Of a stretch of DNA of 64,000 nucleotides, positions 43,562 to 55,574 are shown in pieces. The position numbers and the translations under genes were made by a program. Under the pieces are notes generated by a model. The model saw nothing but the letters and a program-made list of their open reading frames with translations. It had not been told where the DNA came from and did not search any database. Each line of letters opens with the position of its first letter. The stretch's first letter is position 1. The DNA lies in assembly GCF_016808335.1 (NCBI RefSeq), contig NC_053143.1, positions 54,095,441 to 54,159,440 of the forward strand, in the 5' to 3' direction. The DNA is from Panicum virgatum (taxonomy: Eukaryota > Streptophyta > Magnoliopsida > Poales > Poaceae).

Positions 43562-44886
43562 CACTACTGGAAAACCGTCTTTTCCATATGTGCGTCTAAT
43601 TTCATTGAGGATTTTTTCGACTACACATAGGGGAATTCATATTTTCTTGTCGGCTTTAAAATAACGCACAGGGAAATAACCGAAGCCACAGGAGCATTCA
43701 TCTTTCCTTGTCAATTTTGAAAGAATGCACAGGAAAATAACTCAAACTCACAGCAAAATTCATATTTCCTTGTCTGTTTTGGAGGCACACATAGGGAAAT
43801 AACTTGAACTCACAAGGAAATTATATATTTCATGTGGATAGATAATTAACAATAAACTCTATCTTTTTTCCTAAACTTTAATTCAATTTTTATTTAGTGT
43901 GGCAAGCTTATGAACCAAAACTATATTGTCACGTCAATATGTAGAATTTTCTAACTAAATTTAAATATTATTGTAAAGATTATGCGGTTATTTGGAGATA
44001 GAAGTTTGAATTTGTCCCTAGGAGATAATTGAATTTTTCATCTATCTCCAAGGCATTGGCTGGAACGGAACATATGATCTTGGATATAATAATTTCTGGG
44101 CAATTTTTTCAATCTTATTTGAGGTACACACAGCTTAACTTGGGAATATTTTGATAACACATAAAAATTCATTTATATGATAGAAAATAACAAATCTATT
44201 AAATTTTTTTTGAAACTCTTATATGAAAACTTGGATGCTATCTATTAAGTGTAAAAATATATCGGGGTATATAAGATAATTAATTTTGCAAGTTACTTCA
44301 CAATGGTGCTTTATTTAGCTATTTAAAAAATAGAAAACAACTTTTTTTTACGCAACAAGCTGTAATGTAAATCCACACATGTTAATAGGAGGGCGAAGTT
44401 AAGGCTTATCCAAATTTCAAGTGTAAATGATGAAGAAAAGACTTTATGGTATATAACTTCAAAGTTTGACTTAAGTTGTACGAAACGATGAGGGATCCAA
44501 CCATTTTGTGAACAATGTACTCTAATTATACATCTAGAAAATTATTCTATTCAAATTTATAGAATTATTGGAGAAGTTTAGGTATTATTATTTAATGGTT
44601 GTAAATAGAAGTTTGAATTACTCCTAACAAACATTCAGACTTTTCATCTATTTTTGTGATATGAGCTACAATTGGACATAAGTCCTTAAACTATATTTTT
44701 GTGTAATTTTGTACATATTATTTGAGATAAATGTAATTCAAATTGTAATTATTTTCAATAAGTATGCAAGAATTTATTTAATCTATTAAAAATAGTAAAT
44801 GAGTTCAAAAATTATTGAAACTTCTACAACACAACTTATATGTAGTGTAATAATTTATTATGTTCTTCAACTTCTTGAGTAGCAAT
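43562..44886 (+). mobile_element. Left end of a CACTA element
   Basis: Begins CACTACTGGAAAACCGTC and is followed by at least three subterminal copies of CACAGGGAAATAAC-type words (about 43665, 43727, 43787). The rest is AT-rich without transposase. The element is interrupted by the solo LTR at 44892, and no matching right terminus was found, so it is probably truncated. Confidence 0.65.
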
Positions 44887-44891
44887 CTTTC

Positions 44892-47800
44892 TGTCACACC
44901 CTAAAATATTTAATTTTAGGATGTGAATATCTTTTATAATGTCTTTATCCATCTTTAAGGTTTTCTGATAAATTACCAGAATTTTTGGGAAATTTTTTTT
45001 CTCAAATTCTCTAGAGCTAAATTCATTTGACGGAAAGCTCTAAAATCTTTTTCATGAGTTCCAAGTATTTTATTTGGACTCTCAACTCCCGAACTTTCTT
45101 CAAGAAAGTTTTTAGGAATTTTTGGAGCCTCAGGATATATTTTCATTGTTTTAAATATTTATCTATACTTTTCTAGATTTATTTTAAGGATGAAAATATA
45201 TTCTCGATAAATGAAATCCTTTCTTTTTCTTTTCGTCTCAGGCTGGATTCAATTTGTTTTGGCTCTAGTCCGCCCTAAATCCTAGTATCGTGTCGCGCGC
45301 AAGCTTGAGTTTGGCTTTTTCCGTCGACACTGAAACAAATACCCCTGTTGTCGCCTTTTGCCTTTCCTTTCCGAAGTTTAGTAACTCGTCGAAGCTTGTT
45401 GACTGACAATCACCGTCAATCGTTTTTCCTCGACTAAGTTGGAGTTACCAAGAAGTTTTCCTCGCGAAGTGTGGAAACTGTGAAGCATGTTTCCTTTTCT
45501 TAATCTCGTTCGTTGTTCCTAGCTTCTCATCGAAGTCAGACTAATCTGTTATATCACCATCCACCCTTTTTACTTTGTCATATCTGCCCCATCGAGTTAT
45601 CCGTTCTCCAACCTTTCTCCCTGTGAACGATCCTGTCTCGAGCGACCCGTTTCTCTTTTCGGCCCTCACCACAAACCGTTTCGACCTCACTTTCTCGGAA
45701 CTTGCTTGGCTACTCTAGTCCCGACACGAAGTTATTTGCTTAATCCTTTTGCTGACCTTCCTAATCTCTTCTTCCTTGCTAACTCGTGGGAAACTTGCAG
45801 CCCCATCTCTTTTCTTTCGTGCACAACATGGACTCAAGGATGAGTCTCAGCCCTGCACGCCAGGTTCTGTCGTGCGCAGCACACAAACTAGTTGCCCCAG
45901 CTCTATAAAACGCAAGCGGTCGATCCCCTTGCGACCTTCCCTTGTAGCGCCGGCCCTAGGCCTCCACCTGCGTCGCCTACTGCCTCGCAGGCCTCCGTGC
46001 GCCCTGTGCGCCGTCGCCGCCGTTCTTCAGGTCGCGAGGCCAAGGCACCCCGCTGCCTTCTTGCTGCTGCATGTGGAGGCACCCAGTCATGCATGTCGTC
46101 GCCCCCTGCAGCCGCGTCTCCTACCCCTGTGCCTGTCTGCTAATGCCCAGTGCCGCCCAAGTCTACTCTTCAATGAACCAGCACCACCACCGCCAGTCCT
46201 GCTCGCCTATTCCACGAGCAGACCACCATCGCCCCCTTCTGGCTTTGATTCCCACCGCCATGACGCATCTCCGCCATGGGTAAGTGGTAAAACGGATTCC
46301 CCTCGACCTCCTCTCTCTATTCCCCATCTTCCCGCACTCTCTAGCAACTTAAAACAGCGGGAATTTGTGCTACAGTACCCGTTGGTCCATAGGGGTTGTT
46401 CCGAGTTTTTGCTGTTTGGTCCCTATGAAGTTCTATAATTTTTGTAGATTTGTTTGAGTCTATGGAAATCTGCAGAAAACACCCTAGTAGATTAGATCTT
46501 TTCAGCCTAGTCCTAACCCTAACCTTTGCTAAATTCGCGAGCATAGTTCCTTGTGTCTCGTGAAAATTAGTAGCTAACCCTCTCCGTCTACGGTTAATCG
46601 CGACTAGGTCCCTGCGATCTAGTTTCATCCATAGTTTTCGCGTTTTAGATCCGTTTTCAGTTCGCTCTTGTCACGTTAGTTTCCTTTCAGCGTAAGCTGT
46701 CGTCGAGCCACGTTGTTGTGCCGTAGTTCTTGTTTTAAAATTAAATATAGATTTAATTTGATTAATGTTCTCTCATCTAGTCTTTCTAATTAAAAGCTAA
46801 TTAGATGTTTACTCCGGTTTTCATAAGTAATGTTAACTTGATTAATGTCAACTCAAATGTGTTTATAATTTAATTTGTTAGTTCAACAATAATCATATAA
46901 AGTTGTGCGTTTAGATGCTCTCGCAAGTTTCCTTCTAATTAATTGTTTAATTAGTGCAATTTCTACATAGGCAACTATGTATAAAATTTGACTAAGTTCA
47001 ACTTGCCTTTGCAAAATAAAAATATAATATGAGTTAATTATAATTTAGGGTATTACTTTTAAATGTCCTTCACATCTGTTTACTAAATAGAAATAAAATG
47101 AATGAAGCTTATAGTTCTTTTGTTCAATAATAATAATAATAATCTTCGATAGCCATTTCTTTTCAACCCTAACTCCGTTTTCCGCGTTTCTTGCGCTCTC
47201 TTGACTGTAGCAGCGAGCCCTATCCTTTAGTATGTTCTTTTAAAGCCTTTATTTTGTTTTGGTGTATTATTCTTAGTTGTACTTGTTGTTTGCTTTGTAT
47301 GTTTGCTCCTTGATTGCTTCGAGTAGAAGGATCGCTGTTCGAAGTTTGAAGATCAAGTTTTCCAAGTGAGCAAAAAGTTGAAGAGCAGTAAGAGTAGCTT
47401 TTCGTTGGAGAAAGGCAAGTGACCCTAACCATACTTCTATCTATGCTTATTTATGAGAATACTATGATTTAATTGGAACATGGAGAACCACCTAAGAAAA
47501 CAGTACAACCACAATACTACATGGCTCTGGTCTTGGCTAATTAATCAGAAACTCTAGCTTGTGACAATCTTACTGAAAGGGCAAGAGGGGATGCATCGAT
47601 GGGGTATAGCTCGGTCCTCTTGAGGCTTTGATTTTGTTTATGGTCCTTGGCTAAGGTACCGCCTCATTATGGAGGGTTATGACCGCTTTGGCTTGAAACC
47701 TTAGCGGGTTGTCACATGTTAGAGAATATTTGTAAAGACCTCGTAGTGAATCCCTAGCCACTCACCAAAGGGAAGTGTTTAAGAGGCTAGCTACCTCTGG

Positions 47801-48266
47801 CAACATGGGAAACACGAATTGTGATGAAAGTGTACAACCTCTGCAGAGTGTAAAACTGATATATCAGCCGTGCTCACGGTCAAGAGCGGCTTGGACCCTC
47901 ACATGATTAATTTAATTGAAGATGGATTTAAATCATATTCTGGTTATTTCTTGTGGCCTTGCTGAGTACCAACCATAAGTGTACTCAGCCTTACTTACTG
48001 GTGCTCAGAAGGAAAGGTGTATGAAGTCTGTTGAAGATGTTGCTGAGTTCTAGGTGTACGCAGCCCCCAGTCGATTGCCTATGAAGTTTGAAGCTTTCGT
48101 TTCTAGGATAAGCTGTATAACTCTGATAGTCTTTTAGTTGTTTCAATTCTTTTTTTCGTGATACTGTTACTGATTATTCACTTATAATGTCACTATATGT
48201 ATGAAACTTGATTCTGGCATACATATGGTTATGCATTCGGTTTTATCCTTAAAATCGAGTGTGACA
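44892..48266 (+). mobile_element. Solo gypsy LTR, 3375 bp
   Basis: Starts TGTCACACCC and ends GAGTGTGACA, with inverted ends TGTCACAC/GTGTGACA, and is flanked by the perfect 5-bp duplication CTTTC (44887-44891, 48267-48271). The length and the TGTCACACC end fit Tekay/RIRE-type chromovirus LTRs of grasses. Open frames within it (for example 45749-46438) have no domain and are ignored. The lone LTR with matching duplications shows that a full element inserted and then recombined away. Confidence 0.85.
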
Positions 48267-48271
48267 CTTTC

Positions 48272-49578
48272 CTATAATCGGTTAATTATGACTCAGGCTT
48301 AACAGATTCTTGGTCTTTCATATGGGGTAACTAAGTCTATTCCTCTCGTCGTTACTACAAAATGGTGTATGAAGTCTGTTGAAGATGATGCTCAGGTGCA
48401 GAAGGAAGGAGTCAACCAGTTAAACTAATGGGCTTAATTTTCAGAGTGTAAGTGCATTCACCATTATAATGCTAAGATGTCACATGAAATGATGTGCCGC
48501 CGGTTTAACCGTCGTAGCAAAAAGAGGAGAGCCGGTACATAAGTGTTGCTATTGTCCAGAGAGCGTGTTTTGGTTGTAGAAGAAGTTCTTCAATGACAGG
48601 TTAAACCGCCATACCATCGGTGCATCCGTCAGTTAGACAACGGCCGTAGCAGCAATTGTGAAAGGTGCAATGGCTAGTTTCCAGACTGGTCAGACCGGTT
48701 GAACTGACCCTTGTGACCGGTTAAACCGTCACTAGGCTAGATTTTAGTAGCCATTGGATCAACAACTCTATTGAGTTGTAGGGCTATATATACGCCTCCG
48801 CCTGGGCATTTTAGGCTTGTTGGAGTTGGGAGAAGTCTCATACACATTGAAGAACATCTCCAAGCCAGCAAAGTTCTTAGTGAACATAGTCTTTAGCACA
48901 TTCTTGTAGGTGTGGGTCCTAAGTTAGCTCCTAAGAGAGTGTAAGAGAGCAAGGTGGTGAGTCTTATGTGTTGTGCTTGAGTGAAGCTCAAGCTTGTACC
49001 TTGGTGCGCTGGCCCCTTGGAGCTTTGGAGGCTCGCCGGCAAGTCATCAACCCTCCGGCTTGGTGTGGAGCTTTGTGCAGGGAACATGGAGACCCCCATC
49101 CTACGTAGAGAAGCTCCTTAGTGAAAAGCGGAGTCAAGGCAACAGGGAACTTGGCGCAAGCCTTGGTGGCAAGTCATGTTTTTCTCGGAAGAGACTTGAT
49201 TGCCGGGAAGCAATACTCTTGATTGAGTGTTTTAACAACGTGAACTGGGGGGGGCGCTTTTGGGCCAAGCAATACCACGGGATGAATCTTCGTGTCAAGA
49301 GTTTGCTTCCCCTCATCCCCTAATCTGTACGTTTCCGCATTTGATACTTGCAACTTGTCTGCCTTTGCTTTCTTAGTATAGATCAAGCTAAATTGGCTAT
49401 AGGTTGCAAAAATCTTTTGGGATGAGGGTTTCACACTAGATAAATCTTAGTTGCATATCAAAATACCATGTCTTAGTTTAAATTTATGTGCAGACTAGTT
49501 GGAGCCATATATTAAGTTTTTAGATTGCCTAATTCACCCCCTCCCCCTCTTAGTTTACGAGCACCCGATTCCTTTCAC
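48272..49578 (+). mobile_element. LTR of a copia (Sirevirus-like) element, start unclear
   Basis: The right end (TTCACCCCCTCCCCCTC...GATTCCTTTCA) is a Sirevirus-type LTR end, followed at once by SDR 3' flank sequence. TATATATA lies at 48786, and ACCGGTTNAACCGTC-type palindromes occur at 48497-48735. The start was not located; 48272 to about 48450 may belong to the interrupted CACTA. A phrase GGTGTATGAAGTCTGTTGAA is shared with the neighbouring solo LTR (48017 and 48364). Confidence 0.55.
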
Positions 49579-49625
49579 AAGGTCCACACTGTTTATTGAG
49601 AGAACAGAATAAGGAGCGAAACGAC

Positions 49626-50730
49626 AACTACTATAAAAATTATTTGTAGGACCACCCCATTTTTTAGGGGCAGATCAAAATTTTACGCATTCCTACAAAG
49701 GGAGCAAAAGTACTGTAGCAAATGAGCCGCCCATGGAAATCAATTTTTAGGAGCGGGTCACCCCCTCAGCCGTCCCTACGAATAGGCTCCATTTTTTGGG
49801 GCGGTGGAGGCGTGAGCCGCCCCTAAAAATAAAATTTGTAGGTGAGGTTCACCTCCGAACCCACCCCTAAAAATTGCACCGATTTGTAGTAGTGGCCGAG
49901 GGGGTGAACCGCCCCTACAAGTGGCATTTCTATGAGCGGTCCCCCCCCCCAACCCGTCCCTAAAAACGGCCGCTAAAAGCCCTAGGCCAGCACATTGTGC
50001 TCGGGGAGAGGCGCTCCCCAAAAATCCGAAAAAAGGAAAAAGAGGGGGGGTTTTCAACTCGATTTCTTTCGAGATGGGGTGTAGGAGGTAAGTTGATGCT
50101 AATTTCTTGTCATTTCTAAGCTCTTTTGTTAGTTTTATGGATCAAATGTAGCTCTCTTTGCCTCTAACTAACCCTAGATCTCCATGGTATGGATTTGCCA
50201 TTTGAGGCACCATTTGCCTCAAATTTTTGGATGAAATTGTGCTATTTTAGTAGGAGAACAAGATTATATAACCATTTGGACTCAATCCATTAGTTTTAGC
50301 CTCATCCCTAAGTAAATAATTTCCAAGATCTATGGAGGTGAGAGAAGATTTGTTTTTTTCCTATCTTTACACACATGCCTGATAGATCCCTCCCCCCCCC
50401 CCCCCATTTAGTGGAACGTAGTTTTAATTCTTTTTATTTAGTATGTGTTAACTTGACTTTTTCAATATCTACGTATATATAGAAGTATATATTTATGTTG
50501 ATTTGGGGCTTTATTTCTTTTGAGAAAAAGATTTGATTTCCTTTTTTCTATCTTTACACACATGCATGATAGATTTAGTGGTACAATAATAGCTTGGGTT
50601 TTGATTTTTGAATAATTTAGTACAAGTTGAATTAACTTTTTTCAATATCTACGCATATACATTTATGGCCATTTATGGTATTTTTTCAAGAAAAAGTTTT
50701 GATTTATTTTTTCTGTATTTACATAAACGT
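49626..50730. mobile_element. CACTA-like insertion in the SDR 3' flank, about 1.1 kb
   Basis: Alignment to the first SDR copy shows that GCGAAACGAC and GTTGCCCAAC are adjacent there but separated here. The insert starts AACTACTATAAAAATT and has repeated TAGGGGCGG / CCGCCCCTA words to about 49990, including an internal TTTGTAGTAGTG. 50340-50730 contains a tandem repeat of about 170 bp, a little over two copies (TATCTTTACACACATGC...CAATATCTACG). AAACG occurs near both junctions. The class is uncertain. Confidence 0.5.
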
Positions 50731-50798
50731 TGCCCAACTAGTTGGTCTGAAAAGTTGCACGCAGCTGTGGTAGGAATTAGCTTCCCCGGCCTGCCACA

Positions 50799-51855
50799 CT
50801 AAGGAAGAGTGAACTCACCGTTCAGGATGAGGTTGTTCCCTGTCACGCTCTTACAGTACTCCGACACGAGGTACACCGCCGCGTCGGCCGCGTCCTCTTC
50901 GGTCGCCATCTTGGTCATAATGTACTTGTTGATCATATGTTCAAGGTGGTCATCCTCGGCGTGGGGGAAGATTGACTTGAGCACGCGCTTGTGAACGTTG
51001 GCGTGCTGCGAGATAGCATTCACCCGCACACCGTGCACCGCCAGCTCCGCCGCCTTGGCCCGGATCACGCCGATGGCTGCGGCCTGGGAGATGCTGTACG
51101 CCGACGGCACCAGGTCGCCGAGCAAGCCCATGGTGCTGCTCCTCAGGAGGATGCAGCCTCCCTTCGGGTTCTGGCTCTTCATCACAGCACTGGCGAGATT
51201 GATGCTGTCCAGGACGGACTGGAAGTTGGCCGCCATGGTGTTCTCGAAGGCTTTGCTGTCGCTCAACAGAGCAGACACGTGGTTGAACTCGGTGTTGTTG
51301 TAGAAGATGTCGAGATGCCTGTGTTTATCCTTGAGGTTTTCTCAGCCAATCGCTTGTGTCGCAGGGCATTGCTTCAGCCACTTGCGTGGTTTTATCATTA
51401 GGCCGGTCCTTGTTCTTTTCGATGATCAGTTGCTCTGCGAAGCTTCTGCACTTGTCCAGCTCCTTGTCTGCGAGGAAGACCGAGGCGCCGTTGTTGAAGA
51501 ATTTTTGGGCAATCGCCTTGCCGACTGTGCTTGCGGCTCCCGTGATGACGGCCACCTTGTTAGCAAGCAGTAATCTGCATGTATACATGTTGAGTAACAT
51601 AGGCAACGCGCAAAATATCGATTAAATTCCATTTTGATTTTTGACCAACTATTTGCTGCTACAGTTCAAAGTCAAATATTCAGTTCAAAATGTGGTTCAA
51701 ACTAACAAATTAGAAATAGATTGTCCAAAATGGAATTTATACTCTAAAAGTGTATACTAATTAATAAGGTAATAACAAAATGGAATTTATACTCTAAAAA
51801 GTGTATACTAATTAATAAGGTAATTGAAGTCTCGAGCATACTGTGGTGGGGCCAT
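50799..51855 (-). pseudogene. Second SDR copy, frameshifted
   Basis: Same structure as the copy at 40956-42137: exon 1 51855-51842 (MAPPQ), donor CA|GTATGC, exon 2 from 51574 after CTGCAG. Relative to the intact copy, 17 bp are missing near 51338 (in the stretch encoding WLKFSDEIENLKDEH), which shifts the frame, and one codon is inserted (SALLSD). The downstream part is otherwise open to the end and keeps YSISQ in place of YxxxK, and the glycine-motif change (TGAASTVG) is also shared. The duplicates therefore diverged after these substitutions arose. As read, the protein would be cut short in the middle of the fold. Confidence 0.85.
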
Positions 51856-52110
51856 GGAAAACAGTTTTCAACTCCAGGGATGACGACGATGGTCCAGCTC
51901 AGGCCCCTCCCCCCTGCTGCACTCACAACCACTAACAAATACCAAGTAACCAGCTTAGCTTACATTCACAAATGGAAACCATTTCGATCAGTTACTACTA
52001 GGAAAAAGGTACACCTAGAGGAGCCAGACCTGACCTGAGAAAGCTAGCGCTGCTGCTGGATGCTGCTCTGAAAAGCTGAGTTGGGGTTTCTCGCAACTGA
52101 TCGTCTCCGT

Positions 52111-52118
52111 CTTAAATA
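52111..52118 (-). promoter_or_regulatory. TATA box of the second SDR copy
   Basis: TATTTAAG on the minus strand in the same context as the first copy. It shows that the promoter was duplicated with the gene. Confidence 0.6.
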
Positions 52119-52929
52119 GAAGTTTCCACACCCTCTGCGTCGCAGGGATCCGATGAACGAGCACAAACGTGTTATTTTTTTATTTCTATTGTGACATTGG
52201 AATATTGGATCTGCATGCATCAGCAGTTTTCTCAACTGATAGATAACTTGAGTCGTGTTGCCAACTCTCATTTCTTATATTCGGACTTTGGGCAAGTCTT
52301 TCCGTATATACTGACTGGCCTATCTTATTAAGTCTTCGTTTCTTGGTACGATCTGGATCAAACCACATGTAAGGTCTGCATTTTAGCTTAATTAGCTTTG
52401 CGGAATCTCTGACTTGGAGCAGGAGTGACCATAGAGTGCACATGGTGGATTGGATGTACATGTACTGCTAGTTGATGATCCCAAGTCTGAAAACCCAATA
52501 TGGTTTGCAGCAAAGGAACCTGCTGCTGTGCGTGGGTTTCGTCCGGTCATACGATTGCAAATTGCAATACATAATTTATTACCGCAGCGAGCTGATGTAA
52601 CGAACAATGACTAATGATGACCTCATCAGCTGCATCCAGGGTTAGAAATATCGGCCGCAATTTCGCGATATACCCGATATATCGGGTTTATCGGTGGGGT
52701 CCGATATTTTTTTTATCGGCCGAAATTGATTTAATGAATATTTTTTATACTAAAAAGTAAATTAAAAAATAAATAAAAAATAAAAAAATAAAAAATAAAA
52801 ATAAAAAATCCCGATATTCCCGATATATCGGTTTTATCGGTGGGTTCCGATTTTTTTCCCCTACCGGAATTAAAAACCCTGGCTGCATCTCGATCTGGAT
52901 CTGGATCAAATTAATCACCCTTCACCCAT
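52119..52929. repeat. SDR upstream duplication, copy C
   Basis: Matches 42405-42985 (including ACTTGGAGCAGGAG and CCAAGTCTGAAA) and, from 52548, copy A. It is interrupted by a MITE at 52637-52881 and ends where cluster II begins. Confidence 0.75.
52637..52881. mobile_element. hAT-type MITE, 245 bp
   Basis: Ends CAGGGTTAGAAATATCGG and CCGGAATTAAAAACCCTG (inverted) with the perfect 8-bp duplication GCTGCATC (52629-52636, 52882-52889). The empty site is preserved in copy A as a single GCTGCATCTCGATCTGG. The interior has CCCGATATATCGG palindromes at both ends and an A-rich core. Confidence 0.9.
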
Positions 52930-53202
52930 TGTCCTGCTGGTCTTCGGTTGCTGCCTTCAGAGTTTTTGGTCTTCGTCCATCCGCGAGCCGGCGCCTCGAG
53001 CACGATCTTGTCCGCTGAGGGCGTCGGCGATGCTCATCTCGAAGCCTCGCCGGCGATCGGTGACGAAGGCGTCAGCAGCATGGTTGCTGTTCTAAGGCGC
53101 GCGGGAGGGAGTTCACATCGTGCGTGGAGGCAGGAGGTGGGTGAGTGAGCTGCGAGCGGGCCGGCCGGCCGTGAAGGAGAAGCGGCAGCGCGCACCTGGG
53201 AT

Positions 53203-53235
53203 GGGGTAGACGGTATTTCATTTACCGTCCACCCC
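53203..53235. repeat. 33-bp hairpin, copy H4
   Basis: As H1 except for one substitution in the left arm (GGGGTAGACGGTA). Confidence 0.9.
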
Positions 53236-53904
53236 TTGGGTCCCCGACAGCCGTCGGATCGCACACGTCCTGCCTGGCTGCCTCGACGGCGGATCGGGTG
53301 ATGAAGCGATTATGGCGCGGTGGCGGCACTGCTGGATGTCGCTGCGCCGGCACTCTCTCTGCCAGCTTCTGTCCGTGTTTGCAGTGATCGGAGTAGGGTG
53401 CGGCCGGATCGGGACTGGATGTCTGGTCGCTTTGCCTCCAAACTTCTGGGCATAGAGTAGGCTGCGCCAACCAATCCGCAATGAGGTTCCAAACCCTTTT
53501 TGTCTCCAAACTTCTGGGCATAGAGTGGCCTCTGTTTCCAGTCTCGCCGGCACGTACGCTGGAGTACCCCATGCCGAGCAGTGTCCACCACCGCGAACGA
53601 GTACCCACAGGACCGGCTCCGCTGCCGCTGATGTTGACGTGCGGTGCCTCGAGCGAGCAGGTCCTTGCTCGCCGGCAGCGCGTGGCGGCGACGCTGAGGG
53701 AGTCAGAGCCTCACCCACAGCCACGCCGCCTCGTCGTCGTCCCTCATGCCGCGGACGCACGCTGCTCTGGGTTCCGCGTTTGTCTCCTTCTGCCGGCGTA
53801 CTATGAATCCATGGACGATCGGTGATGATGGCGGCGCGCGGGAGGCGGGCGAACGAGCTGGCCGGGCCGGCAGGGAAGGAGAAGCGGAAGCGCACCTGGG
53901 ACGG

Positions 53905-53937
53905 GGGGTGGACGGTATTTCATTTACCGTCCACCCC
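53905..53937. repeat. 33-bp hairpin, copy H5
   Basis: Identical to H1 over 33 bp; two additional G precede it. Confidence 0.95.
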
Positions 53938-54874
53938 TTGGTCTCCAGCAGCCCGTCAGATCACGCACGTACGCCCAAGATTTTAAAGGATTTCGCTTTG
54001 ACTTGGTCGTTTTCCTGCCTGGCTGCCTGGACAGCATGGATCGTGTCCATGGAGCGAGCATGGGGCGGCGGCAGCGACGGCGCTGCTGGATGTCGCCGCG
54101 CCGGCGGTCTCTCTACCGTATCATTCTCGGCCGCGAGGAAGTCGAGCAGCGTGTTGGTCTGCTCGTCGATCGACTTCCGGCAACAAGGCTGCAGCAGCGT
54201 CCGAGGCGAGCCGAGGCTCGCGGCCTGGTGAAGTGCTTACAGTGATCGGAGCAGGGTCGCCATTGATTCGCCGAGGTGGCTCATCTCTGTCAATTCCTCC
54301 TGACGAGCATTCGCGAGTGCCGCTCTGGAGAAGCAAGCACGTACTCTGCTGCGCTGCCTTCTCCTTCTTCAGAGGATTTTATCACTGATGTCGTATTGAT
54401 TCGTCTAACCTCTGCCTCGAGCACAGGGGCAGTAGAAATGTACAGACGTTCGTCTTCCACCTGTCGCAACCGTGCCCATTGGCTGGAGCTCGGCAGCGCC
54501 GTAGATCCCCGTGACCTCTCGCCGGCACGCATACGGTGGAGTACCTCGAGCCGAGCAGTGACCGCCACCGCGAACGAGCGCCCACAGGACCTGCTCCACT
54601 GCCGATGATGTCGACGCCCGGGCGCGCGGCGCCAAGAGCGGCGAGCAGGTCCTTGCCCGCCGGCGGCGCGCGGCGGCGGCGCCGAGGGCGTCAGGGCCGC
54701 TCGTCTGTTGTTGGAGCCTCAGCAGCAGCCACGCCGCGCCGTCGTCGTCCCTCTTTACCCTGGGTTCCGCGTTTGCCTTGTGCAGTCGTGCTGCCGGCGT
54801 ACTAGGGATCCATGGCGGCACTCCGGCGACAACGCCACGCACGGAGGATGGGAGGAGAGGATGCACAAGTGCCA

Positions 54875-54907
54875 GGGGTGGACGGTATTTCATTTACCGT
54901 CCACCCT
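54875..54907. repeat. 33-bp hairpin, copy H6
   Basis: Identical to H1 except for the last base of the right arm (CCACCCT). Confidence 0.9.
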
Positions 54908-55537
54908 TTGGTCGCCGTCAGCCGACGGATCAGGAGCCTGCGGCCCAGATTTTAAAGGATCCCGGTTTGACTTATAGGTCGTTTTCCTGCCTCGCTCGAC
55001 GTCGGAGCGAGCGGCGACGGCGCTCCGGATGTCCGCGCCGGCACTCTCTCCGCCTGCTTCTGGGCTCCGGCAGCGTCTGTATCGTTCTCGGCCTGTTGAT
55101 GTCGCCGGTGAAGTCGAGCAGAGCCGGATGCTCGGAGCCCGGCGCGTGGCCGCATGCCGCAGCGGCCAGCGGGCGGATCGCGGACCTCGATGCCAGCGGC
55201 GGCACTGGTCGCGAGGACTAGAGGCAGTCTCTTCGCTGCATCATCCAAGATCAGCTAGCTTTCTCTTGCAGAGGTTGTAGCCAGCGGCTACCCAGCGCAT
55301 TCTATACAACAGGGGCTCTGGACAGCGCGGAATGGCATCCGCGAGCCGTCGCCTCGAGCATGGCCTTGTCCACCGAGGGCGTCGGCGATGCTCGTCAAAG
55401 CCTCGCTGGCGGCCCGAAGCCGGCGATCGGTGACGAAGGCGTCTGCTGGCTTGGTCGGTGCTCTACGGCGGCGTGAGAGGCGGGTGAGCAAGCGGGCCAG
55501 CCGGCAAGGAAGGAGAAGCGGCAGTGCACATGGGACG

Positions 55538-55570
55538 GGGGTGGACGGTATTTCATTTACCGTCCAGCCG
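55538..55570. repeat. 33-bp hairpin, copy H7 (right arm damaged)
   Basis: The left arm and loop are intact. The right arm keeps TACCGTCCA and then diverges to GCCG, where the hAT-like element's target duplication begins. Confidence 0.85.
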
Positions 55571-55574
55571 GCAG

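Larger units (their letters stand above)
52930..55574. repeat. GC-rich hairpin-repeat cluster II
   Basis: Made of the same blocks as cluster I, with four hairpins (53203, 53905, 54875, 55538), the AAATGTACAGACGTTCGTC block at 54436, the ACTTCCGGCAACAAGG block at 54174 and the GCGAGCC(G/C)(G/T)CGCCTCGAGC block at 52985 and 55340. Blocks 54030-54530 are almost identical to 13500-14040, so the clusters exchanged or duplicated recently. A direct repeat of CAAACTTCTGGGCATAGAGT is at about 53437 and 53507. Confidence 0.8.

Noticed and set aside
45749..46438. A 229-codon frame
   Set aside because: It lies wholly inside the 3.4-kb solo LTR and shows no domain.
48947..49583. An LTR start at 48952 based on CAAGG flanks
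   Set aside because: The TATA box at 48786 must be inside the LTR, so the match of CAAGG at both sides is probably chance.
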